Shown here: in pieces, positions 1 to 9,446 of the stretch
How the letters are laid out: each line of letters starts with the position of its first letter
Position numbering within the stretch: position 1 is the first letter of the stretch
NCBI RefSeq assembly: GCF_002261355.1
Contig: NZ_NEVU01000001.1
Span: forward strand, 1,094,283-1,158,282
DNA: 64,000 nt
Direction of reading: 5' to 3'
Origin: Bordetella genomosp. 12
GTDB taxonomy: Bacteria; Pseudomonadota; Gammaproteobacteria; Burkholderiales; Burkholderiaceae_B
The notes under the pieces: generated by a model
The model's database searches: none
The model's input: the letters and a program-made list of their open reading frames with translations, nothing else
Told to the model about the DNA's origin: nothing
Program-made: the position numbers and the translations under genes

Positions 1-1658
1 CGCGGCCCGTGGTGGCATCCACCACGGGGTTTTCGGCTTTGCGCTCGATGCGGAACAGCGCGGCCGTGGCCGCCCAGTCGTCCTGCTCGGTTTTCAGGCC
101 GAATTCATACTGCTTGCTCTTGAGCGGATCGAGCAGCGTGCCGGCATTGGTGTAGTTGTTGCCGACCACCGAACCGGCTTCGAGCGATTCGATATAGCTG
201 GCATAGGCCATGGTGCGCGGCGTGATGTTGTACATCAGCGCCAGCGTCGGCGTGAGCACGCCGTTCTTGTCGTACTCGGACGTGCGGGAGCCGTCGACGC
301 CGAAGCCCTTCTGGCTGTAGTCGGTCAGGCGCAGGCCGGCCAGGAAGGACCAGCCGTGGGTCAGGTCGATGGTGTCGCTGGCAAATACCGCCTTTTGCGT
401 GATTTCCGCCGCGCGGTAGAGCGACATGTTGCCGTTGCTGTAGTAGGCGTTGTGGTTGGTCTCGTAGAGATTACCCGTGCCGACCGAGCCATAGTAGTAG
501 TTCGACGAGTAGTCGTTCTTCTGCTTCTGCCAGGAGGCGCCGACCACGACCTGGTGTTGCAGGGCGCCCGTGTTGAACTTGCCTTCGAGCATGGCGCGCC
601 ACTGGTTGTAGCCGTAGGCTTCGCCGTAGTCGGAGCGCTGGTCATCGTAGTTGCCGGCGCTATCCAGCAGGGCCAGCACGACTTCGTTGCGGCGCGTTTC
701 GGTGGTGCTGTAGCTGTAGTTGGTGCTCACCGCCCAGTCACTGTTGATCTGGTACTTCAGGCCGGTGTTGTAGTAGCGGAAATGGTTCTTCACGTAGGAA
801 CCTTCGCCCACCAGCGCATCGTCATCCTGACGTACCGGCGAAGGCAGGCGCGTGCCGGCCAGGCTGAAGGTGTTGATGGTCGGATCCTGGCCGATGGACT
901 TGCGGTCCTGATAAATGGTCTGGAAATCCCAGCTCAGCTTGTCGGTCAGGCGGGCGTCGAGCGCCAGCGAGGCCGAATTGCGGTAGAGCGAACCGTCGTT
1001 GTAGGTGCTGCCTTCTTCATGGGTCGCATTGATGCGGTAGCCGAAGCGATCGTCCGGGCCGCCGCGGCCGCCCAGGTCCACGTGTTCGTGAATCAGGCTG
1101 TTGGACAGCACGCCGATGTCGATGGCGCGCAGCGGTTCGTCGGTGGGCTTCTTGGTGACGTAGTTGATCATGCCGCCCGGCGAGCCAAAACCGTACATGA
1201 AACCGGTAGCGCCTTTGAGCAGATCGATCTGCTCGAGCTGCTCATAGGGCAGCGCGGTGACGTAGGTCGGGAAGGGGTTGCCGTCGATGCGGAAAGAGTT
1301 CTGCCAATCCAGGGGCAGGCCGCGCACCGTCAGGTAGCTGGCCCAGGCGCCGGAGGCCGAGCCATTGTCATTGACCGATGCGTCCAGCGCGAAGACGTCG
1401 CCCAGTTTGGAGATCTGCCTGTCTTGCAGTTCGGCGTTGCCGACCACCGTGGTCGAGAAGGGCGTTTCGAGCTGGCTGCGATTGCCCAGCGCGCCGGTAT
1501 TGACCGGCACGCGCAGGTTTTCGAGATCGTCTTCGGCCGTGGTGGCGGCCTTGACCGACACGGCGGGAAGTTGCGTGACCTGGCCCGACGTCTGGGCATG
1601 GGCAGCCGCGCTGAGCGCCAGGGCCAGGGCGGTGGGAATGAAACGGGGGGCGGACAAA
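1..1658 (-). CDS. TonB-dependent siderophore receptor (C-terminus cut by window edge)
   Basis: Outer-membrane gated receptor that takes up a ferric siderophore using energy from TonB-ExbBD. The reading frame is open from a TTG start at 1658 (GGAG seven bases upstream) to base 1, giving about 552 residues; roughly the last 150-180 expected for the family lie outside. Residues 1-21 form a signal peptide ending AHA-Q. The plug domain follows, with typical segments (LETPFSTTVV, LTVRGLPL, EQIDLLKGATGFMYG, SPGGMINYVTKKP). The rest shows alternating beta-barrel strands rich in Tyr, Asn and Ser. The ligand cannot be deduced; the layout resembles FhuE/FoxA-type hydroxamate receptors. Only a weak Fur-like AT-rich stretch is visible upstream near 1717-1742. 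Confidence 0.9.
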
Positions 1659-1823
1659 GCAGTTCTCCAGCAAGCACTTTCAAGGAGTGCGATGCTAGGC
1701 GTGAATGGGATGGATTTGCAATTAGCGTTCGCGTTACATATGTCTAAAGCGGACAAAGCCTCTCAACTCCGGCGAAAAATGGCCCCAGAGTGATGTGGGC
1801 GCGCCACAGTGGCTTTCAATCGG

Positions 1824-2708
1824 CTATCGCTGCCGCAGCGCGGTCAGTGCGTGCAGCACGTGGCGCGTGGCCGCGTCCATGGCGCCGGTGCGGTGGGCGA
1901 TGCCCAGCGGCCGCCATAGCGCGGGGCGCAAGGGGCGCATGGCGATCCGGGCATCGGGCGGCGGCGCGGTGGCCTCCTGCGGCAGCAGGGCCGCCCCATA
2001 GCCGGCGGCCACCAGGCTCTTGATGGCGTCGTTGAAGTTCAGGTGGATACGGCCGCGGGCCTGCCGTCCCGCCGCGCCAAACCATTCGCTCGTGATGCGC
2101 GACAGCCGGGTGCTGGCGTCATTGAGGATGAGGGGGCGGCCGTCGAGCCAGTGGGGCGTGATGCGCGCGGGCGGATCCCATGCCACCGGGAGGAAGGCCA
2201 TGACCGGATCGCGCCGCCACGGCAGCACGGTCAGGCCGGCCGCCGGTGCCTGGGGCAGGGCAATCAGGGCGACATCCAGCGTGCCCTGCGTCAGCCGGGC
2301 CAGGCTTTCCTGGGAGGTCAGGACGGCGACCTGCACGTCGATGCCAGGGTGGTCGCGGCCAAGCGCTTCGAGCGCGCGCGGCAAGAGATGGGCGATCGCG
2401 CCGGTGGAGGCGCCCAGGCGCACCCGGCCGGCCAGGCCCTGAACCTGGCGCTGGACATCTTCCAGGGCCTGGCCGGCTTCGGCCAGCAGGCGGCGGGCCC
2501 GCTCAAGCAGGGTGTCGCCGATGGCGGTGGGACGCACCTGCCCGCGCTGGCGTGTCAGCAGCGGCGCGCCGACGCGGGCTTCCAGTTCGGCGATATGCAG
2601 GCTGACGGTGGGCGCGGCCAGGTGCAGCGCGCGCGCTGCCGCCGCGAAACTGCCGAGATCGGCGATCGCCACCAGGGTACGCAAACGGTCGAGGCTGATC
2701 TCGCGCAT
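1824..2708 (-). CDS. LysR-family transcriptional regulator
   Basis: DNA-binding regulator of 294 residues, the usual LysR length. The N-terminal winged helix-turn-helix (about residues 4-62) contains LRTLVAIADLGSFAAAARAL and SLHIAELEARVGAPLLTR. The rest is the periplasmic-binding-protein-like effector domain. It is divergent from argC, and the 100-bp space between them holds a perfect 7-bp inverted repeat, so it probably controls argC and itself. The effector is unknown. The frame and start (ATG at 2708) are well supported. Confidence 0.93.
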   Translation of the reverse strand: MREISLDRLRTLVAIADLGSFAAAARALHLAAPTVSLHIAELEARVGAPLLTRQRGQVRPTAIGDTLLERARRLLAEAGQALEDVQRQVQGLAGRVRLGASTGAIAHLLPRALEALGRDHPGIDVQVAVLTSQESLARLTQGTLDVALIALPQAPAAGLTVLPWRRDPVMAFLPVAWDPPARITPHWLDGRPLILNDASTRLSRITSEWFGAAGRQARGRIHLNFNDAIKSLVAAGYGAALLPQEATAPPPDARIAMRPLRPALWRPLGIAHRTGAMDAATRHVLHALTALRQR

Positions 2709-2726
2709 GGCGTCGTTCAGGAAAAC

Positions 2727-2750
2727 TGAATTTGATGGTTATTAAATTCA
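2727..2750. promoter_or_regulatory. Inverted repeat in LysR-argC intergenic region
   Basis: Arms TGAATTT and AAATTCA are exact reverse complements, separated by 10 bases. They lie in an AT-rich patch directly upstream of the LysR start codon. The AT-rich dyad fits the general LysR-type binding site (T-N11-A). Assignment to the adjacent regulator is inference. Confidence 0.5.
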
Positions 2751-2808
2751 ACTTTTCCTAGTTTATGTCATCGCCGAACATAGCGGCATTGACGATCGAG
2801 GCCTATCC

Positions 2809-3741
2809 ATGACCCAAGCCCTAGTTTTCATCGATGGTGATCAAGGCACCACCGGATTGCAGATACACGAGCGCCTGCGCGCGCGGGACGATGTGCGCAT
2901 CCTGACGTTGCCGGCGGCCGAGCGCAAAGACAGCGCGCGCCGCGCCGAGGCCATCAACCAATGCGACATCGCCATCCTTTGCCTGCCCGATGCCGCTGCG
3001 CGCGAGGCGGTGGCCGCCATCCGCCATCCGGGCGTGCGGGTGCTCGATGCGAGTTCGGCGCACCGCTTGAGCGCGGGCTGGGAATACGGCTTCGCGGAAT
3101 GGCGGCCCGGGCAGGCCGAACGCATCAGCCGGGCCGCGCGCGTGAGCAACCCCGGGTGTTATCCCACGGGCGCCGTTGGCCTGCTCGCGCCCGTGGTGGC
3201 GGCCGGTCTGGTGCAGGCCGACTATCCCGTCACGGTGCATGCCGTGTCCGGTTATTCGGGCATGGGCCGCGAGGGGGTGGACGCTTATGAAGGTCCGGAT
3301 GCGGCCGATGCCCTGCCTTATGCGGCCTATGGGCTGACGCTGGCCCACAAGCACACGCCGGAGATCGAGCGGTATGCCGGCCTGACGGCCCGGCCGGTGT
3401 TTACGCCCGCCTATGGGGCGTATCGCCAGGGCATCGTGTTGACCATCGCGCTGCAGCGCCGGCTGTTGCCCGCCGGGGTGAGCGGCGCAGCCTTGCGGGC
3501 CTGCCTCGCGCAGCATTACGCCGGCAGTCCCGATGTCCGGGTGTCAACCGAGGCGCTCGTGCCCGAGCGCCTGGATCCGCGCGTGGCCAACGGCAGCAAC
3601 GTCCTGCATTTGCACGTCTACGAGAACGCCGAGCAGGGGCAGATTCTGTTGGCGGCGGTGTTCGACAATCTGGGCAAGGGCGCCTCGGGCGCCGCAGTGC
3701 AGAATCTGGATCTGATGCTGCAGGGCGCGCGCGGCCGGTGA
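2809..3741 (+). CDS. argC: N-acetyl-gamma-glutamyl-phosphate reductase, type 2
   Basis: Catalyses NADPH-dependent reduction of N-acetyl-glutamyl-phosphate to the semialdehyde, the third step of arginine biosynthesis, in the cytoplasm. At 310 residues it is the short type 2 form. The N-terminal nucleotide-binding segment reads [17 protein letters not shown], which differs from the GxxGxxG of type 1. The catalytic cysteine is Cys117 in SNPGCYPTG, and His/Gly-rich [13 protein letters not shown] follows. It is transcribed away from a LysR gene, which is unusual for housekeeping arginine genes, and no other arg gene is nearby, so it may be a second argC copy. Confidence 0.93.
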   Translation: MTQALVFIDGDQGTTGLQIHERLRARDDVRILTLPAAERKDSARRAEAINQCDIAILCLPDAAAREAVAAIRHPGVRVLDASSAHRLSAGWEYGFAEWRPGQAERISRAARVSNPGCYPTGAVGLLAPVVAAGLVQADYPVTVHAVSGYSGMGREGVDAYEGPDAADALPYAAYGLTLAHKHTPEIERYAGLTARPVFTPAYGAYRQGIVLTIALQRRLLPAGVSGAALRACLAQHYAGSPDVRVSTEALVPERLDPRVANGSNVLHLHVYENAEQGQILLAAVFDNLGKGASGAAVQNLDLMLQGARGR

Positions 3742-3766
3742 TGCCCGGAGCGCGCAGACTGCCGCT

Positions 3767-5062
3767 TCAGCCCCACTCGCGGCGGTTGCGCCCCAGGGCT
3801 TTGGCGCGGTAGAGCGCCTGATCGCCGCGTGCCAGCACGGCCTGCGGGCTGGGATCGTCGGCGCGCATCATGCTCAGCCCCACACTGGTGGTCAGCGCGC
3901 GCGCGCCGGTGGGCAAGGGCGTGGCGCGGGTGTCGCGCAGAATGCGGCAGGCAAAGGCGTCGGCGCGTGCCGCATCGGCCCGGCCCAGGATGACGGCGAA
4001 CTCCTCGCCGCCCATGCGTCCGGCCGCATCGTCCGGTTGCAGCGCCTTGCGCAGGATGTCGGCGAAGTGCGCCAAGGCGTCGTCGCCGGCGGCGTGCCCA
4101 TGGCGATCGTTGACATCCTTGAAGTGGTCCAGATCGAACATCAGCACCGCCGCCGGTTCAGCCGGCGCCTGTTGCAGCGCTTGCCAGCGGGTCTGCAGAT
4201 GTTGCAGCAGTTGCCGCCGGTTGGGCAGGCGGGTCAGGCCGTCCGTGCTGGCCAGTTCGTGCAGCCGGGCTTCGGCCAGTTTGCGTTCGGTGATATCGAT
4301 GGTGGTGCCCATCATGCGCAAAGGGCGGCCCTGGTCGTCGTGCGTGACGATGCGTCCCCGGCTGGCCACCCAGCGGTAGCTGCCGTCGCGGCACAGCAGG
4401 CGGTGTTCGACCTGGTAGGCGTCGGTCGCGCCGTCAAAGTGCGCCTGCATGGCGGCCTTGACGTAATGGGTGTCGTCCGGATGCAGGCGGGCGTAGCTTT
4501 CTTCGATGCGGCTGCCGATTTCGTGCTCGGCATAGCCCAGCAGCGACTTCCAGCCGGCGGAGTAGTGGATGTCGCCGGTCTGGATGTTGCGATCCCACAG
4601 GCCGGTGCCGCTGCCGGCCACGGCCAGGGCCATGCGTTCCTGATCGGCGCGCAAGGCCTGCAACGCTTCTTCGGTCTGCCGCAGGGCCGAGAGGGCCTGA
4701 GCTTGCGCCTGGGCCAGGGCGGCAAAGCGCGCCAGGCTGGCCAGCAGGCCGGCGTCGGGCGGCTGGGTGAGCAGCAGTCCAGCCACGCCCAGCAGGGCGC
4801 CGCCGGCGTCATGCCAGGCATGGCCGGCGTAGTGAGGCGCGCTGCCCGGCAGGTCTGCCAGCACCAGCAGGCCGTTGCCGCGATGCGGGTCGATGAGAGC
4901 GAGCGCCTGGTCGGCGGGTAGGCCGAAGCACTGCCAGCCGATGGCGGGCAGGCTCAGGGCCACGAATGCGGCCTCGCACGCGAGTTGCTGGCGCATCAAG
5001 GAGGCCAGCAGAGCGGGGGCGCTGGCCAGCGGGGCGGGAGTGTCCGGCATGGTGCTGGTCAT
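3767..5062 (-). CDS. PAS-GGDEF diguanylate cyclase
   Basis: Predicted to make cyclic di-GMP from two GTP. The 431 residues contain an N-terminal region without clear motifs (about 1-120), a PAS/PAC domain (about 145-262, ending MMGTTIDITERK) and a C-terminal GGDEF domain (about 272-431) with FDLDHFKDVND and an intact GGEEF at 351-355. The product-inhibition I-site (RxxD four residues before GGEEF) is absent. There are no transmembrane segments, so it is likely cytosolic. It is convergent with argC, and no partner phosphodiesterase is adjacent. Confidence 0.93.
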   Translation of the reverse strand: MTSTMPDTPAPLASAPALLASLMRQQLACEAAFVALSLPAIGWQCFGLPADQALALIDPHRGNGLLVLADLPGSAPHYAGHAWHDAGGALLGVAGLLLTQPPDAGLLASLARFAALAQAQAQALSALRQTEEALQALRADQERMALAVAGSGTGLWDRNIQTGDIHYSAGWKSLLGYAEHEIGSRIEESYARLHPDDTHYVKAAMQAHFDGATDAYQVEHRLLCRDGSYRWVASRGRIVTHDDQGRPLRMMGTTIDITERKLAEARLHELASTDGLTRLPNRRQLLQHLQTRWQALQQAPAEPAAVLMFDLDHFKDVNDRHGHAAGDDALAHFADILRKALQPDDAAGRMGGEEFAVILGRADAARADAFACRILRDTRATPLPTGARALTTSVGLSMMRADDPSPQAVLARGDQALYRAKALGRNRREWG

Positions 5063-5177
5063 AGAACAATGAGCGGAGTGTACGTCAGCGCGCGGTGGGA
5101 ATCGATGCCTGCCGGGGGTGGGCAGCGCGCTGCGATTAGAGGGCCATATCAGCCGGCGCGGCGGGCCCGCGCCGGCC

Positions 5178-6428
5178 TCAGGGCGCGGGGGCCTGCGGCG
5201 GGCGCAGATCGGCCAGCAAACCTTGCGCGGCGGCCTTGCCGCTGGCCAGGCAGGCGGTCAGCAGGTAGCCGCCCGTGGGCGCTTCCCAGTCCAGCATCTC
5301 GCCAGCGCAATAGACGCCGGGCAGCGCGCGCAGCATGAGGTTCGGCGTGAGGGCTTCGAGGCGCACGCCGCCGGCGCTGCTGATGGCTTCGTCGATCGGG
5401 CGCGGCCGGATGAGCCGGACAGGCAGGGCTTTGATGCGGCGGGCCAGCAGGGCGGTGTCATTGAAATCGGGCAGGTACTCGCGCAGCAGCGCGGTCTTTA
5501 CGCCCTTGAGGCCCAGGCGGCTTTGCAGATGGCTGGACCAGGAGCGTGCGCCACGCGGGTGTTGCACGGCCTGCAGCACCCGTTCGGCGCTCCAGTCGGG
5601 CAGCAGGTCCAGCCAGGCGATGGCGTGGCCATCGGCGGCGATGCGGTCCCGCAAGGGGGCGGACAAGGCATACACCAGGCCGCCCTCGATACCCGCGGCG
5701 CTGATCATGCATTCTCCTGCCCGGCCGGGCGCGTCTTCGGCCAGCGCCAGGGTCACCGACTTGAGCGGCTGGCCGGCGTGATGAGCGATGAAATGCTCGC
5801 TCCAGGACACATCGAAGCCGCAATTGGCCGGTTGCAGCGGCGTGGTGTCCACGCCGTGCGCGGCCAGCGGCGCCAGCCAGGCGCCATCCGAGCCCAGCCG
5901 CGCCCAACTGGCGCCGCCCAGGGCCAGCAGCACCGCCTGTGCCGAGCGCTGCACCTGGCCTTGCGGCGTGTCGAACTGCAGGTGTTGCGGTCCGGCCGCC
6001 TCGCCCGGCGGCCAGCCCAGCCAGCGGTGGCGCATATGAAACTGCACGCCTTGGGCGCGCAGCCGGGCCAGCCAGGCGCGCAGCATGGGCGCGGCTTTCA
6101 TTTCCTTAGGGAACACCCGTCCGGAGCTGCCGATGAAGGTCTCCACGCCCAGTGCATGGGTCCAGTCGCGCAGGGCCTGGGGCGACAGGTGCGCCAGCCA
6201 GCCCGCCACGGCCTGTGCGCGCGTGCCATAGCGGCCGATGAAGTCGGGCAAGGGTTCGCTGTGCGTGAGGTTCAGGCCGCCGCGGCCGGCGAGCAGAAAC
6301 TTGCGGCCCACCGAGGGCATGGCGTCGTAGACGTCGACCTGGGCGCCCGCCAGCGCCAGCGTCTCGGCGGCCATGAGGCCGGCCGGGCCTGAGCCGATCA
6401 CGGCGATGCGGGAAGAAGAAGGAGACAT
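5178..6428 (-). CDS. BaiN/HI0933-family FAD flavoprotein
   Basis: Putative NAD(P)/FAD-dependent oxidoreductase of the HI0933/BaiN family (TIGR03862 subgroup); the physiological substrate is not known. In the 416 residues, the N-terminal Rossmann dinucleotide motif is GSGPAG at 12-17. The family signature KFLLAGRGGLNLTHSE follows around residue 47, and the C-terminal FAD segment contains GVYCAGEMLDWEAPTGGYLL. The ATG lies directly after the T-run of the upstream gene's terminator and has no obvious Shine-Dalgarno sequence. No in-frame start before GSGPAG is better. Confidence 0.88.
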   Translation of the reverse strand: MSPSSSRIAVIGSGPAGLMAAETLALAGAQVDVYDAMPSVGRKFLLAGRGGLNLTHSEPLPDFIGRYGTRAQAVAGWLAHLSPQALRDWTHALGVETFIGSSGRVFPKEMKAAPMLRAWLARLRAQGVQFHMRHRWLGWPPGEAAGPQHLQFDTPQGQVQRSAQAVLLALGGASWARLGSDGAWLAPLAAHGVDTTPLQPANCGFDVSWSEHFIAHHAGQPLKSVTLALAEDAPGRAGECMISAAGIEGGLVYALSAPLRDRIAADGHAIAWLDLLPDWSAERVLQAVQHPRGARSWSSHLQSRLGLKGVKTALLREYLPDFNDTALLARRIKALPVRLIRPRPIDEAISSAGGVRLEALTPNLMLRALPGVYCAGEMLDWEAPTGGYLLTACLASGKAAAQGLLADLRPPQAPAP

Positions 6429-6430
6429 GG

Positions 6431-6459
6431 AAAAAATGCCGGCTGTTCAGGCCGGCATT
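6431..6459 (-). terminator. Rho-independent terminator of the metallophosphoesterase gene
   Basis: On the minus strand, 9-bp arms AATGCCGGC/GCCGGCATT with a 7-base loop are followed by a run of T. It lies between the metallophosphoesterase stop codon and the BaiN-like start codon, two bases from the latter. Confidence 0.8.
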
Positions 6460-6462
6460 GTC

Positions 6463-7665
6463 TCACGCGCCGGCCGGCGGGGCCGCGGGCGCTGGCCGGC
6501 CCGGCCCGGGGCCGCGGACCAGACGGATCAGGGTGATTTCGGAGGGCGCGGCCAGCCGCATCGGCGGCCCCCAATAGCCGGTGCCGCGGCTGGTGTAGAC
6601 CCAGAGCCCGTCCTGCCGGTGCAGTCCGGCGGTAAAGGGTTGCTGCAGGCGGACGAAGAACCCCCAGGGGAAAAACTGCCCGCCATGCGTGTGCCCCGAC
6701 AATTGCAGGCTGTAGCCCAGCGGCGCGGCCGCCGCGGCGCTGCGTGGCTGGTGAGCCAGCAGCAGTTTGACGGGCGCGTTGGCGGGCGCGCCCTGCAAGG
6801 CGCGGGCGGGGTCGCTGCGTTGGCCCGGGTCGAAAGCGCCGGCGCCGAAGTCGGTTACCCCGGCCACCACCACGGGCTGGTCCCGGAGACGCAGCACGAC
6901 GTGCTCATTGAGCAGAACCGTCAGGCCCAGACGCTGGAATTCGTCGATCCAGGCGGCGGCCCCCGAGTAGTACTCATGGTTGCCGGTGACCAGATACACG
7001 CCGCCGGGGGCGCGCAGGCCCGCGAGCGGGCGGGTGTGCGGCGCCAGTTGCGCCACACTGCCGTCGATCACGTCGCCCGTGATGGCGATCAGGTCGGGAT
7101 GCTGGGCGTTGACCGCGTCCACGATGGCCTGCACATAAGGCGCTTTGATGGTGGGCCCGACATGGATGTCGCTGATCTGCGCGATGCTCAGGCCGTCGAG
7201 CTGGGGCGGCAGGCCGTCGATGGGCACATCGATGCGCTTGATGCGCGCCAGGCGCCGGGCATTGCAAAAGCCCCAGACGCTGCCGGCCAAGGCCAGCAGC
7301 GGCACCGCCGCCGCACTGGCCGGGCGCAGGCGCGCCATGTCCGGCACACCGCTTGCCAGCCGCAGCAGCCCGCCGAGCACCAGCACCACGTCGCGCAGCA
7401 CGGTCAGGACAAACAGCGAGGAGAAAAAGCCCATCGCCAGCAGGCCGATCCAGGCCAGGCGATCGGCCCAGGGCTGGCGCCCCGAGGAACGGCTGAGCAT
7501 GCCCAGGGGAATGAGGATGCAGGAGGCAATGAGCACCAGGATCGCGGCGCCCTTGGCGGCCGGCCCGACCGGCAGATCCGGGATGATGCGCAGGCCGACA
7601 TACACATGGGCCAGCGCGCCGAGCGTGAGAAAACGGATGAAGAATGCGGACTTGCGTAACGCCAC
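6463..7665 (-). CDS. Membrane-anchored metallophosphoesterase
   Basis: Calcineurin-like phosphoesterase of 400 residues (YkuE/YaeI-like); its substrate cannot be told from sequence. About four hydrophobic segments cover residues 5-135, after which the catalytic domain faces one side of the membrane. The metal-binding motifs are all present: ISDIHVGP, TGDVIDG, TGNHEYYSG, LLAHQP and SGHTHGGQ. YaeI-like enzymes act on UDP-2,3-diacylglucosamine in some chlamydiae, but a role in lipid A synthesis here would be speculation. It has its own terminator. Confidence 0.9.
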   Translation of the reverse strand: MALRKSAFFIRFLTLGALAHVYVGLRIIPDLPVGPAAKGAAILVLIASCILIPLGMLSRSSGRQPWADRLAWIGLLAMGFFSSLFVLTVLRDVVLVLGGLLRLASGVPDMARLRPASAAAVPLLALAGSVWGFCNARRLARIKRIDVPIDGLPPQLDGLSIAQISDIHVGPTIKAPYVQAIVDAVNAQHPDLIAITGDVIDGSVAQLAPHTRPLAGLRAPGGVYLVTGNHEYYSGAAAWIDEFQRLGLTVLLNEHVVLRLRDQPVVVAGVTDFGAGAFDPGQRSDPARALQGAPANAPVKLLLAHQPRSAAAAAPLGYSLQLSGHTHGGQFFPWGFFVRLQQPFTAGLHRQDGLWVYTSRGTGYWGPPMRLAAPSEITLIRLVRGPGPGRPAPAAPPAGA

Positions 7666-7764
7666 GTGGCCTCCGGTTCAATGCGCGGACAACCTAGGCT
7701 AACCGATACGGTCGCCAGGTGGCGGCCCTAAAATGGGTTTTTCCTGTTCGCAAAGGCACCCACC

Positions 7765-8073
7765 ATGCACCGGCTTGCACGCGCCCCAAGTCTGCTGATG
7801 GCCCAGCACTGGCTGAATCTGCTGCGGCAGGCCCGCGTGGCCGCCGATATGCACAATCAGCACCTGCAGGGCGCCTTGGGTGATATCCCCGCCGATCAGT
7901 GCGGCCCGGAGATCTGGCTGGAGCGCGAGGCCGACCGCGAGTTGGCGCTGCGGCTGATCGGGCTGGCGCCTGCCGGCGACACGCCGGCCTTGCCTTGGAC
8001 ATGTCCGCGCTGCGCCGAGCGGCTCGAACCGCAGTTCAGCACCTGCTGGCATTGCGGCGCAGATCGCCCCTGA
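7765..8073 (+). CDS. DUF2007 domain and zinc-ribbon protein
   Basis: Small protein of 102 residues. Residues 1-70 match the pattern of DUF2007, a putative signal-transducing family: a short alpha/beta fold with LLRQARVAADMHNQHLQGALGD-type spacing and a PEIWL strand. The C-terminal tail is a zinc ribbon with CPRC at about 83-86 and CWHC about 12 residues later. No enzymatic motif is present and the function is unknown. It stands alone, divergent from the metallophosphoesterase and convergent with the MFS gene. Confidence 0.78.
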   Translation: MHRLARAPSLLMAQHWLNLLRQARVAADMHNQHLQGALGDIPADQCGPEIWLEREADRELALRLIGLAPAGDTPALPWTCPRCAERLEPQFSTCWHCGADRP

Positions 8074-8088
8074 CGGCGCGGCGGGCCT

Positions 8089-9324
8089 TCAGGCCGGCGC
8101 GCTGAGCGACCTGAGCTTGCGCAGCTCCGGGAATTTCCACATCCATAGTCCGGCCACGGCGATGGTGCCCAGTCCGCCGAGCACCACGGCGGGCACGGTG
8201 CCGAACAGGGCGGCGGTGACGCCGGACTCGAACTCGCCCAACTGATTGGAGGTGCCGATAAAGAGCGTGTTGACCGCGCTCACCCGGCCGAGCATCTCAT
8301 CCGGGGTGTTCAGCTGCACCAGTGACGAGCGCACCACCACGCTGATCGAGTCGGCCGCGCCCAGGACCACCAGCGCGCACAACGACAGCGGGATGGAGGT
8401 CGACAGGCCGAAGACGATGGTGGCCAGGCCAAACAGAAACAGCGCGCCAAACAGCAGGCGGCCGACGTGGCTGTCCAGGGTCAACCTGGCCAGCATCAGC
8501 GACATCAGGGCCGCGCCTACCGCCGGGGCGGCGCGCAAGGCTCCCAGGGCCCAGGGGCCGGCATGCAGGATGTCCTTGGCGAAGACCGGCAGGAGCGCGG
8601 TCGCGCCCCCCAGCAGCACGGCAAACAGATCCAGCGAAAGCGTACCCAGCAGCACGCGCCGGCTGGCAATGAAGCCGATGCCGGCGAACAGGGTGTGCCA
8701 GGTGGTGGGCGCTCTGCGCGCCGGCGCGCGTTCGGTGCGAACGCGCAGGATGCACACCAGGCCGAACACATACATGACCGAGGCCACGCAATAGACCCAG
8801 CCGGCGCCGATGCCGTAGCCGATACCGCCCAGGGCCGGGCCGGCGATCTGGGCGATCTGGTTGGACGAGGCCGACAGGGCCGTGGCGCGGGGGATCCACT
8901 CGCGCGGCACGATGGCAGGGATGAGTGTCGGCAGGGTGGGCGCTTCGAAGGCGCGGGCCGAACTGATGACCACCACCGTGAGGTAGACCAGGGCCTTGCC
9001 GCCAAAACCCTGTACGGCCGCCACCGCCAGCAGCAAGGTGGCCGCGGCTTCGAGCGCCATGCAGATGGCCACGATGCGGCGGCGGTCGTAACGGTCGGCC
9101 ACGTGGCCGACCACCAGCGTCAGGCACATCATGGGCAGAAACTGCGCCAATCCGATCAGGCCCAGGTCGAGCGCGTTGCCGGTCAGGGCAAAGATCTGCC
9201 AGCCCACCGCCACCGATACGATCTGGTAGGCCAGCGACGTGCAGAAGCGGGCGGCGAGAAAACGGCGGAAGGCGGGGCGTGACAGCGGCGTGTCGGGTGC
9301 GTCGGCGGAGCTGGCCGGGGACAT
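8089..9324 (-). CDS. MFS transporter, EntS-like
   Basis: Major facilitator superfamily permease of 411 residues with about 12 hydrophobic segments. The loop between helices 2 and 3 carries the MFS motif in the form GHVADRYDRRRI. Sequence style (RPAFRRFLAARFCTSLAYQI at the start, an enlarged middle loop) fits the EntS/MFS_3 branch, which exports siderophores and drugs. The substrate is not deducible. It shares direction with the GntP gene but is separated from it by a GC-rich hairpin. Confidence 0.88.
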   Translation of the reverse strand: MSPASSADAPDTPLSRPAFRRFLAARFCTSLAYQIVSVAVGWQIFALTGNALDLGLIGLAQFLPMMCLTLVVGHVADRYDRRRIVAICMALEAAATLLLAVAAVQGFGGKALVYLTVVVISSARAFEAPTLPTLIPAIVPREWIPRATALSASSNQIAQIAGPALGGIGYGIGAGWVYCVASVMYVFGLVCILRVRTERAPARRAPTTWHTLFAGIGFIASRRVLLGTLSLDLFAVLLGGATALLPVFAKDILHAGPWALGALRAAPAVGAALMSLMLARLTLDSHVGRLLFGALFLFGLATIVFGLSTSIPLSLCALVVLGAADSISVVVRSSLVQLNTPDEMLGRVSAVNTLFIGTSNQLGEFESGVTAALFGTVPAVVLGGLGTIAVAGLWMWKFPELRKLRSLSAPA

Positions 9325-9405
9325 GGGGGCGGGTCCGGGAGAGGGGTGGCCGGGCCACCGAAGGGGCTGATTGTACGGACAACCGCTGACGCGGGCCTGG
9401 ACGGG

Positions 9406-9436
9406 GCGCGGGGCCGCCTCCGGGACGGCCCCGCGC
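9406..9436 (-). terminator. GC-rich hairpin after the GntP gene
   Basis: Perfect 11-bp arms GCGCGGGGCCG/CGGCCCCGCGC with a 9-base loop lie just past the GntP stop codon. There is no T-run, so it may be a weak or Rho-assisted terminator. Confidence 0.5.
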
Positions 9437-9446
9437 GTCAGCCGGC

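Noticed and set aside
356..1747. 463-residue plus-strand frame at the left edge
   Set aside because: The minus strand has a continuous TonB-receptor frame with signal peptide and plug motifs; the plus frame has no recognisable domain.
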